Shown: in pieces, positions 1 to 11,200 of the stretch
How the letters are laid out: every line of letters starts with the position of its first letter
Numbering within the stretch: position 1 is the first letter of the stretch
Assembly (NCBI GenBank): GCA_002633005.1
Contig: NMRA01000008.1
Span: 1,586,567 to 1,650,566, forward strand
DNA from: Phoronis australis
Taxonomy: Eukaryota; Phoronida; Phoronidae
Length of the DNA: 64,000 nt
Direction: 5' to 3'
Notes under the pieces: model-generated
What the model was told of the DNA's origin: nothing
Seen by the model: only the letters and a program-made list of their open reading frames with translations
The model's database searches: none
Program-made: the position numbers and the translations under genes

Positions 1-962
1 GAGCATACAATCAACTACAATAAAGAACAATAGATGGCGCAACATGACGGACGAGCCATGCTTTAAAGTAGGACAGTGCTGGCTGGGTCAGTCTGGGTCA
101 ACTAGGCATAACCAAAACAAAGTGAACTGAAAGCCAGCCACCGGCGCGCTTGCATAGGAACAACGGTATCCGAAAATCTCGAATAATTCGAAAAGTAGAC
201 GTCGTAGCGCAAAATGGAAAGTATCTTCTGAAAGCCCGTTCAAATTTCTATCTAAAGTGGTAGTTTGGCAAAAATCCAAAAAATTTTCGAGAAAATTGAA
301 AATTTGCCGTTTTTTTTGAAATTCAAAGTCAAATAACTCGAAAACGGTAAGTCTGAAAAATACGCTCTCGCAGACTTTTTGAAAGGCCATACTTCAAGGA
401 ATCCACATGCAAAAATTCAAGTCATTTGCTCTTCCCATAAAAAATGCGACACCAGAGCGATTGAAACCGTGTGAACATGCCCCACAGCCGCCATCTTGAA
501 GGTGACTTCCGGTTCAATAATTTTTTATAAAAGCTTATTAAACTCAACAAGCACGTGACCAGTTTGAAAGTGATTGGTTTGCCATTGCGCCCTCTACAGG
601 AGAAAATGTTTTTAGCCATATTTCGGGGTGCGCATGCGCCACGTCCAATATTTCCGCCATCTTTAACCGGAAGTCAACGGTTTTCTGCACAATTGTAGCA
701 AATGCGTTCTAGTATATTCGTGCCGATTTTCAGCCATGTAGGTCGAAAAATGCGGCCTCTACGAGTTTTTGACTGTGAAATCGGATACAAAATGGTCGCC
801 ACGTCCGCCATTTTGTATGCGATCATGACCAAAAACAATAGGCTTCTAGGACCTTCCGATCTACATGTTGTGTGCAAATTTCGTGAAAATCGGACCAAAA
901 TTGCGACCTGTAGAGTGCGAACAAACAAAAAAAAAAAAAAAAACTTGCTGTCAGACCAACAT
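1..962 (-). repeat. Decayed interspersed repeat with A17 tract, no gene
   Basis: No convincing host exon is visible. Read on the minus strand, the segment has a T-rich run (A17 on the plus strand near 927-943) and several related short modules: AAAATGGCGGAC-like and ACTTCCGGTT-like motifs near 490-510, 655-675 and 795-815. This internal modularity looks like an old transposable element. Reading frames of 65-115 codons here show no recognisable domain. I cannot name the family. Confidence 0.4.
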
Positions 963-993
963 ACTTGACGGAATTCGAAGAATTCCGCCAAGT
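963..993. repeat. Near-perfect hairpin (14-bp stems, 3-bp loop)
   Basis: Two 14-bp arms (963-976 and 980-993) are reverse complements with one mismatch, around a GAA spacer and built on GGAATTC/GAATTCC. CTAG follows at 996-999, then a T. A terminal hairpin followed by CTRR is the 3'-end signature of Helitrons. Here the gap between hairpin and CTAG is only 2 bp, shorter than usual, so the Helitron reading is tentative. Confidence 0.55.
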
Positions 994-1599
994 AACTAGT
1001 TGTCTTGTCCAATATTGTCAAAAACTAAAGTAGCCTGTGAGCAATACTTTTGGCAGCCACCAGGTGTCTCTGTTCACAATGTGTCTATAATTTCAATGAG
1101 CATTTTTTCAATTATAAGGATCTATGGATCTCAAACTGTCTCTACGAACTCTTTTATACTTCTATGTCAAGTGAATATTGGAACTTGTTTATCTTACTCT
1201 TTACTTTTTATTCAAAAATCGTCAATTTTCTTATATGTGTTAACACCAGTTTAGTGTTGCATAACTTTTCAATTCAATAGGACTGCATACAGTTGGCTCA
1301 TCTCAAGTTGCCCATGACTAGATTAATGGCTTAGTGAACATATTGCACTCTGTTCACTGGCAATATGGGCTTTTTTGTGTTGTTATAAGTTAGAATATAT
1401 GCCAATTGCATTTTTTGAGTTTTGAGGGCTGAAGTAACCAAACTGTCAACATTAACAGGTCAAAAAATACCACCCATTTTTAATGCATCACTTCTTACAA
1501 GAACGACCACCCATAATTTGAGTTTTTTTCTGAAGACCACCACCCATGAATTTTTATTTCTACTGCCACCCCCCCCCCACATGGATTTTACTGGAACAG

Positions 1600-1730
1600 C
1601 CCAAACCATAAACGGTTGTTCTTTCTTCTAATAGCAGTTTCAGTGCTCTGCTCCAGCTAGTTCGCAACAAATTTGCGATCAAAACACAAAAATTTTCCCT
1701 AAAGCACCCCAACTAATGTATATGGGTCAT
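1600..1730 (+). repeat. Fragment related to the foldback element at 51.6-52.3 kb
   Basis: This segment shares a diverged but collinear stretch with the left arm of the large inverted repeat near 51730-51850: a TTGTTCTTTCTT block, a TGCTCCAGC block and an AAAACACAAAAAT block occur in the same order and spacing. It appears to be a single-arm fragment of the same family. Confidence 0.6.
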
Positions 1731-2015
1731 GTGAGTCGCTTTGTGGTCAAGTATGGAATAATCCTTTCATATTAGGGAAGGGAAACTGGTTGTGAAAAAG
1801 TCACCTATCTAAATGTCGTGTGCAACCTTTCTAAGGAAATATCCCCCATACATCCCTTTTCTGATCAACTTTTACCTGGGTCTTACTCGGGTAATTCACA
1901 TATAGTCAGATTTGCTTAAATCATAGACAGACATGTGAACTAAATGTATACACACATACTGTAATTGCATGTAACAATGTGTATCAATCCATTGCTTGTC
2001 TGTCAATTGCAAGAT

Positions 2016-2179
2016 CAATTGACCAATCGCAAGCTCTGCCCCTTGTGAAAAGTCACCGACGTCGTATTGTTCGTCTAGAAAAATGGCGGCTTGGAAACGT
2101 AGACTGAGGTGTGTCAACAGTGTTGCGTTCTGATTGGTCAGTCAAGCCGTCAGTCAAAATCCTGGCGGTAGGTTAATTG
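2016..2179 (+). mobile_element. MITE family A, copy 1 (about 165 bp)
   Basis: A short non-autonomous element with terminal inverted repeats of the form CAATTGACC(T/A)ATCGC ... GCG(A/G)TAGGT(C/T)AATTG. Two more copies lie at 4009-4189 and, inverted, at 27494-27674. All contain a conserved ATGGC(G/A)GCTTGGAAACG core. This copy sits about 90 bp upstream of the first coding exon of the Tudor gene. The core matches the known YY1 binding consensus AANATGGCGGC. Confidence 0.75.
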
Positions 2180-2281
2180 AGATGCGGTACCTGTGTGAGT
2201 CATAAAATGACTAAACATGAATTCTGACATGCAGTGACCTTTATCAATAGAGTTCTGTTTTCCCTGTAGCTGTTGGAAGAC

Positions 2282-5200
2282 ATGAGTGCTGCCGATTCTG
2301 GATATGAAGGCTGGGATCCCATGAAAGAAGATTACGTGAACCCCGAGTTCAATTCCTACGACCGAGGTCCAGGAAGAGACATCCCGCTAGCACAGAACAC
2401 TGCTGTAAAGTACGCAATGTGAGTGATGAAAGCACTAGACACTCTTCCTCAACATATCTTCAGACCTGCGTAATAGAGTCAGTCGACTGCAAAAAGTTAT
2501 AGACTTTGTAATGATTCCATGCCATAATTTGTGTTTTAGGTCAAAATTCATAGTCTAGTCGTGAAATGCACTGATAAACCAAACCAATGTCAAAGAGCTG
2601 TTTTTTTTTATTCAGAACTCTAATTAAAGGCTATTCTTATATTTTAGGAAGAACTACTCTACCATGCCTGTTGCTGATTCAAACGAGTGTGTTAGTCTTT
2701 ATGTGACGGGTCTCCCTAAGGATCTGACCAATGTAAGATTGGGTGAAACATTAACATTTTACGCTGCCCATTATGCTACTGTATGTATCAGGGCCAAAAT
2801 GGGGTATCATACTCGGCCGAAAAAGGCATAGATGGTTTTCATCTATTGGGACTCATTCTCAACCGCCTTCAGCCAAGCCCTTTAACTGTTTTTTTTTTTG
2901 TAAAGCTTCACAAACGCATGCAGGATAGATTTTAAATTCTACTACCACAGCTTGCTAATGAGGCCCCTAAATTTGAGCTTCAAAAAGATCAAAGAAAAAA
3001 TAACCATTGCGATTCTTTTTTGCCTTGTATCTAATGTGAAGCGGGTTCTCCAGTTCAAGTGTCATTTGATTACACCCTATTTGCTGAAAGGTTATGTATA
3101 CATGATCAATGTCTCACCTGACTGTTAGAGCAATGATTAACATTCAGGGTCCTTACTCACCTGAAGGGAAGGTGCTCATACTGCCCGAGAGGGAAATTAT
3201 TTGGTGAAGTGGAAATTCCACATTCCACCCTTGCCTCCTTCAGTTGCCACCCCTTGTCTGCATTGCCTCGGGTACCTAAAACTGACATTTTGCAGAAGTG
3301 ATTCTGTGCTGGAAGGAAAATGTTTGACCATGTGAGGGTAATTCACTGTGATTTTTTAAAAATATTTTCGTAGAGAAATGGGGTGGATATTTGACCCCTA
3401 ACTGGTGGCATGGAGGGACCTGACATTTGGCATTCTGAAGTTTACAAAGTAAAGAATGTTTCTTTTCTAAACCTACCAACTCCATTTTGCATTTGGCTGA
3501 TTGATAGTGTTTCGTTGTCATTTGTTTTTTGTCTTATCCTTCTTCTGGTGTTTTAGGAGGGACTGGCCAACCTGTTTATGAACTGTGGTACTGTTCTACG
3601 CACCAACGTATTGCAAGCAAAACCCGACAGGGAGGACACTGTTGGGTAAGTGAGGCTCTGGTATTTAACTTGATAAAGGTCATTATTTGCTTGTTCAGTG
3701 CACAACATGGCCAACATGTGGAATTCTAATTGGTCACTGTGAGAGTTAATACCGGGGACTGTAGTCCACTGGCTTGCACATCATGTGAAAGACCAAGGAA
3801 CTATTTCATGAAAAGTGACTAAAGACTTAACTCTGAGATTTGGTCTTATGCTCCACACAACAATCTGTGATAAATAATTAAGTCTCTTTTTAGCAAAAAC
3901 TCAAAGTCGCTGATAATTTACAAATAACTGCTACTTACTGGAATAATTTCTCTAAATTATTTCTTGACTACGACACACTCGTAGTTACTAGGCAAAGCCT
4001 TTATTCTGCAATTGACCTATCACAAGCTCTGCCCCCTTGCGTAATGTCGACTAACAAACAATAAGTTTTACCCACCAATGTGTTGTTTGTCAGGTAAAAT
4101 GGCGGCTTGGAAACGAAGGTGTATCAATAATGCTGCGTTCTAAATGGTCAGTTAAGCTGTCACTCAAAATCCTGGCGATAGGTCAATTGTGAAGTAGGGG
4201 CGTAAGACCTAATTTCTATCTTAACTCACTTAATATGAAATGGACAGGTTAAGATTTACTACATTTAGTTCTTGGTCAATGTATTATTAAAAAATTGTCA
4301 ACAAGTGCAACTACGGAAAACTTCCTACTAAAAAAATACAAACGTTCGCAACGTTTCACTCTTACATTGGAGTATCATCAGGCAGGGAGAGAGTGTCAAA
4401 GAATTGACGACAAAAGTTGGGGCAAAACGATGGACAATGATGGTCTACTCAGCAAACAAGTCATGACCGCAGCTGTTGAACTGACGTTTTGGTTCATCAG
4501 TGACTTTTGGGCATCTGAGTTGCTTTATAAGCATTGAGTCTTTGATGGATTTAGTTTCTGGCTTGAGTATCGTCGTAGTTTGTCTCACTCTTGTTGTTTG
4601 TAAAGCATTTATGCAAGGGAGCAGTGTTCGAGCTTCAGCAAACAAATGTGCTGGCCCGCCGGGCCAGTTACTTCAATATGAGACCACATCTACATAGAGC
4701 CTATATGTGAAAGATACTGGCCCAGTCGCTAATCCATTGGCAATGGGCCAGCATATATTAGGAACGCTGCTGGGAAGTGAGTGATAACCTGGTTATAATG
4801 GAAAATTGATAGTTTTAATATTGCTCTCTTTAACTTCCCAGTACAGTGATCTGATTGAACAAGGCAAACCAATACTCACGTGCACTTCTCACAAGTTGGG
4901 TGATTTTACGCAAGACTGGATTAAATGTACGTTGTTCTTGAGAGCCCGCTGTAACTCATTTTTGTCGTCTGTGTGTTGCAGTTTTGTAAACATGAAAACT
5001 CTGAGTGGTGCTGAGCGAGCCATCGCGCAGAAAAATGGATTTCCAATTGGCGGTCGCTTTCGCTTACGCGTGCAGATGAGCCTGTCGAAAGAAGAGAAAC
5101 GAAGGCGGGCTGAAGAGAAAATGGTTTGTATCGTCTGGTCACGCATGGACTCTTGAAAAATGTCCAAATCTGGCTTACTGCGGAACATTCCATCTCAGAA

Positions 5201-8200
5201 ATGGCTGATCATATTTTATGAAACTTGTTGATGCTATGCTTCTTGCGTTGTTTCCAAAACGTTGTTTAGAAACGTTATTTTTAGTGTGTTCCGTTTTTTC
5301 ATGAGGGGCTATCAAGAAATAGCACAGAATATAGGAATGCTCCCAATATTTTAGCATTTCACAAGACAGTTGCTATGTTTGTGAAATTTAGAAAACCGCC
5401 AAATCTCATTCTGACAACTCACCGACAATATTGTGACTGAGTGGGGATAAGGGGCTATTGAGAAACATTCCTAGGTGAAGTATGTGCAGTGGGTTATCCC
5501 AGAGAGACGTATCCACTTGACGTGTCTATGTTCATTCTTGTCTAGCTGACTGTTTATAAGGCGTCTGGTCTGCAAGGTGCATTAGATTGGCATGTTTGAA
5601 TTTTTTATCTGAGTACGACCAGTGGGGGCAAGTTAAGTGAGTCTGTTCAAAGAATGCATTCAAGCTGTATTCAAGGCTTGGAATTTTCCGTGGAAACGCG
5701 GATTTCCGCTTTTTTCAAATGTTCTGTCCGTGCATTTTATTATATTTCTGTGTAAAAAAAGTCGGATTTTGATATAAAATTTCCGCGGCAAATTCCTTTC
5801 TTACCGCGGCGTTGCCGACGACGTTCACCTCGAAAAGCGGGAGTTGCTCTTTATGTTTCGGAGGAACGTAAATTGTCAACATTGCTGGGGTATCTGGGAT
5901 AGCGTGGTGGGATTTTCAATGGCGCCTCGTGTGATTTGTAAACCGCGATGACAAATACTACGGCTCAGCAGCCAAAAATGTGCTACTGATGGTGGTAACG
6001 TTTTTTTTTTTTAGTCCTCCTGATTTTTGTCGGCGAAACGTTCACATCGACTATTTCAAGGCTGGGTAACGCGCATGTTTTGGGCCGTAAAAGTTTCCGC
6101 GTTTTTTGTCATTAGTCATTCCAAGCCCTGTGTATTACCTGAAAGGAAAGGTGCCTGTTCCTTCTGAGAGTGGAATATTTTCCCACTGTTGCCTCCAGTT
6201 CAATGGACTGTGTGACTTAAGGGTTGTGCTAAATCTGAGGGTATTTTTATCATTGGAGAGTAACATCTGGAACTCATGAGGCGAATTTTGTATGACTTTT
6301 AATTTTTCAGAGAGGAATGGAGCTGATATTAAGCCCCATTGTTAGCCAGTTGTTTTGTTGATCTGGAGAAGTTAAGCCATCATCTATGCATCCTTTCAAA
6401 TGAGCGCTTAATGTTGAGAGTTCACCTTAGTTTGAAAATAATTTGACTGGTGTTAGCTCCGCTGGTTATGTTTGCAGAATCAGGAAGAGTTCTTCAAGTC
6501 GTTGGGCAACTCTCGCGGCGATGCTCCGCCAGCACTGGAGGTGAACTCCGTCGACTCAGATGTTGAGGTGATGTCGGTGACCTCTGTTGGCAGCCGCAAC
6601 AGAAACTTGTGAGTAGTTAGTGACCTTCTTTCTTGTTACCTGTTTAGACTGGTTATATCTGTCTGGGACATTTTGGTTTGAAGCTAGGTTTAAAAATGCG
6701 CTGGTGAATAAAAACATTACCTTCAGTGTCCAAAGTGCAAGAAATAAACTGAGAAATTTTGTGTTCGATTAATTTGACAAATGAGTGGGCTTTGTGTTTT
6801 ATCTGTTTCATCATCATGTTGTGCAAACGAGCATAAATACATTAAGTTAGATAAGAACTGAGTTTTGATATTGTAATAAAACACCAGTTTTGTTATTTCT
6901 AGAGGCCATGCTTGGCGAATAAAATGACATGTCGTGGCAACTATTATTAAAATCTCGTGCTCTATTTACACCGACCTCTTGTCTATTTACACTGTCACGA
7001 CATTTCGGTCGGTCTATTCTCCGCCCATCGTCGGGTGTTCCTGCGTTCTTAGAAGAATGAGCACAGATATGTGCTACACTCATCATGGTGTGATTAGAGC
7101 GGTTTTAGAAAGTCGTGCCATGGCTAGTCACTTTGTAGAGCCTGGTCTCAAGCAATAATGAACTGTCAGTTATTTTCAAGCCTGGAGGTCACACCTATTT
7201 TAACTTGGGTACAAATTCCGAGACCAACTTCATAACAGCAAGTGGTCTAAATTGAAAATTGTTTTGTGTGACAGAACATGGGCATCTAGCTGCTTTAACT
7301 GGTTTGCTTAGAGTGCACAGTTCTAACTTATGATCATTTATTGCCTTGTATTTTGTGTTAAATAACACTAGTCTCAAATAAAAAATAAATTCATTTGAGT
7401 CCGACTGTGAGGGTCTTGTTTATAAAGAGGAAATGGTTTGTGCACTTTCAGCAGTAACAACCTTCCTGCCAGTGACATGTCACCCCAGCGCCCCAGGTCT
7501 CCCACCAGAGATGACGAGCCGAGCACGTCTCCAGGTAACTTGTTTTGATTAGTTTACTTAATGTCTTTCAAGTCTAAATGCATTACCTTGTCGCAGACTG
7601 TCTAAATTGTGATTCAGGTTTATGTTTAGATAGAAATGTGTTGTTTACTTGGACACTTCTTGTATTCATCGGCCACTTACCAGTTGGAGCAGTCATTGTT
7701 TTGGTTTGGGTTTACTTGATTCACCCATAAATGATTGTTTATCCTGTTAGCTTGACGTTATTTTTGACCTTGTGGCCTCTGTTCTGTGAAGACGTTAAAG
7801 AGCGTCACTGAAACAATCGAACTACATTCCTCGTTATAAAGATTGTTTTGATCACTAGCAATTCAAAAATTTAAATTTGATGTTCTTAATTCAATTCTGG
7901 TCAATTTGAATAATAAGGCTTTATGTCAAATTTGGTTTTTGTTACGATTTGTTTCGTGAAATTTTGTGCAAAAGTCAAATCTCAGAGCTCTACAATCCAA
8001 GCCTACGGGGTTGACTTTTTGAGACATATTTTCCAGTCGAGCGAACTCGCAACAATAGTGGCGACACCATAATTAGTTTGCCGGCATTAGAAGACAATGG
8101 ACAGTCTTACACATCATATAGAGGCCGAGGTCGGGGAAGGTAGGTACCTTCAAAGTACTTCTTTTTAAGGGGACATTTCCTTAGTACTCGCTATGGAAAT

Positions 8201-11200
8201 TATGTACCAGATTTCTTAACATCTCAAAAGTTACATTTCTGGATTCTATTTGTCTATTTACACTAACCTTTAGTCTGTTTGCATTGGCACGATGTTTCGG
8301 TCAGTTACATGAAACGCCTGAAGATGGCCAAAGAAATTACTGATTGAAATGTTGTGCCAACATAATTAGGCTAGTGGTTGGTGTTAATAGACCACAGATT
8401 TTAGAAAAGAAATCACAAACTTTGTCCTAAATTCTTTCATTTTATGATTTTTCATCCCTTTCAACAGGTTTTTGCTCCGAATCAATCATAAGTGAAGTCT
8501 CACTTCCTTTTGATTATTAAGGCCAATTGTCGTTATGGTGAAGAAGTTTTTGTGAGCTATCTGCTAAATAGTTAACCAGACTATTTTGTGAATCTTTTTA
8601 GGCTATGACTAGGAAATGCCCCATGGACTATTGTTACAAGAATACTTACCCGTGTGTATCATTTCTCTCATAAAATTTGTCATTAAAGTTTAATGTCTTA
8701 TGAGACATTGCACTGAATAAATACGTCACTATAGAAACCGTGGGTATTTTAATTTCTTATGTCTTCATTTTCCTGGCATTGTTGACACGTTTGTGTTGGT
8801 ATTTCCATTTTCAGAGGTAGGTTTTCATGGCGTGGTGGTTACCAAAGTCGGATGGGAATGATGCAGAGACTGCGTGAGTCCATAGATTTAATCGAACATT
8901 CTTCTGACTGTATAGTCGTATCTTTACTCCTATTCTTGCACACTTTGAAGTGTTGACTTCAGGAGATGAGTGTCACTTTAGTGTCTATTTGATGGCACGG
9001 ATTTTTGAGTTTGTGTGATGTAAACCACCCGCTTCATGTTCTGTTGTGAAATTCGGCTTTAAGGGGAAAGTAGTCATTTTCCTGATTCATTTAGTTATGC
9101 TACAGATCGTCTTGGAGTTATAGTTTCTTGTTAATTACTTTTTTCCCTGGGTGTATTTCCTGTCCATGGAACAATAGAAAATGAGAGCGAATTGTCCTGT
9201 GAAAGACTGGCAGCTTGGTTCTGCATTCACACCACAATGTTCTGCTCTCAACTGAATACAGTCGGTGTCAGTCAGTCATGTTTGCTCTAGGGATAAAAGT
9301 GAATGCAGATCCAAGATGTGAGCCCTGTGCCAGATCATTTACGTCACTGTTCTGTGGTTACTAAATACACACCAAGGAACACTAATTAATGCAGAAAATA
9401 TGTCTCTCTAATATAGACAGGTATCTGTAGTTCCCCTAAATGCTATATCAAAATTTGCTTTCTTCCTTAAAACCAACTCATCTGATGAATTTTAGTTAGC
9501 AGCTCATTCTGGGTAACTATGAGAATTTGAAACTTAATTTGCACAGTAGCCTGGTTATGTCTTTTAACTTCATAGTTCTGAAGGAATATCAGATCATTTG
9601 GATATCAGTCGCTTCTTATGCACTACATTTGTATTCCAGCCTACCCACCTATGTACCCTCCAATGATGCCATATTACGGGTACTACCCCGTGTACCCACC
9701 TCCCCCGCCACACCTGCCCTACTACAGTGGTTACCCCGGATACGGCATGGGTGAGTCTCGCTCTTGCTTTGTTGACTGCGAGGTAAGTTTGTGAAATCAT
9801 TTGAAGTTTGGTTAGGGGTTCATGTGTATTCCAAGTTTTGTTTTTTCTTGAGTTACGCTAATTTATAAGCTCTGTAGAAGCAGTTTTTGTACTATCGTCT
9901 GCAGGGTGGAGAAACTGTTTGGTGGTCTAAATACTCCCGAGACCATTACATTCCGTACTTAGATCAGATGCTGTGCTCAAATGTGACTGGCGTCTAAGAG
10001 TATGACTGTTGGCCAGGGTTGTTTCTCCACCCTGAGCTTCGTTGATTACTGTTTGGTCAGTTGACGTTGACTAACTTTGTTGCAGGTCAAAGTGATGGTG
10101 GGTACAAGAGCCACCAGTACCCGAGCTACCCTCATCCTCGTTCAACCTCCCCCAGCTCTGTGCATTCTGAGAGTTCCTCACATGCCAAGTATTCTCCAAA
10201 GAAACCAGTCAAACATTGTGTCAGCTGTGGTAAACCAGGTAACCTAATCTAATGGTCGATACATCCTACCTAAAATCGGGACGACCAATCAGAGCAGTGA
10301 AAAGTCGGCAGATGTTGCTGCTCATTTTCTTATGATTTATGGTATAATATGGAATGGCAAGGTGTTGTGTTTTGGTTGTTATGACAACTTAGTATTTGAC
10401 CAGGTTGTGGCTCTTTTCACGCGGGACATCGGAGAAATGCAGATATGCCACATGTTTGTACAAGAAACTCTGGTGTTGGTGGACATAACACACTGGCACT
10501 GGGTATGTTCATACATCGCACTCATGTCTGTGAAGCTAAGAAAGTTTCAATTTAAGTCGTTTTTCTTCCATTTTCTTGTTTTTGGGATATCGAATTTACA
10601 ATTGTTGTCATACGCCGTGCTACAAAGGAAGGTTAAATGATGCTGACAATGTAATCTCTTGTCAGAACAAGGTAAATGGTGGTTTTAAGCACTTTATCAA
10701 ATGGGGCTATTCGGAGAATTCTCCTCGGGGTGTCGCTGCTGTACTAGTGGTGATTGAATTGCGCATGCGTGGCTATCTGCATGTAAACAACTGGTAAAAG
10801 ATGGAATTTTTATCAAAATACGTCGTCGCGCTAACCCTTATTACTGCTAATTTCCGTGGTGCAAGTCTTCGACAGGNCGAATTTACAATTATTGTCATAC
10901 GCCGTGCTACAAAGGAAGGTTAAATGATGCTGACAATGTAATCTCTTGTCAGAACAAGGTAAATGGTGGTTTTAAGCACTTTATCAAATTACTTGAAACA
11001 GGTCTCTACCTGTCCCTTCTTACATAAACTAGAAGTGATTTGTTGGTGAAAGAAGAACTGACAGTTTGGTATTGGTTGAGACCAGGCTAGTTAACGTGCC
11101 ACGGCAAACAGCGAGCTTAGTCTCCAGCAGAACCCCAGCGTAACCCCAGAAACTGCTTCTCGTGCGAGTGAGGAACAAGACAGTGAAGAGTAATTTTGTA

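Noticed and set aside
674-1021. 115-codon minus-strand frame containing poly-Phe
   Set aside because: The Phe run is the translated A17 tract of a repeat; no domain.
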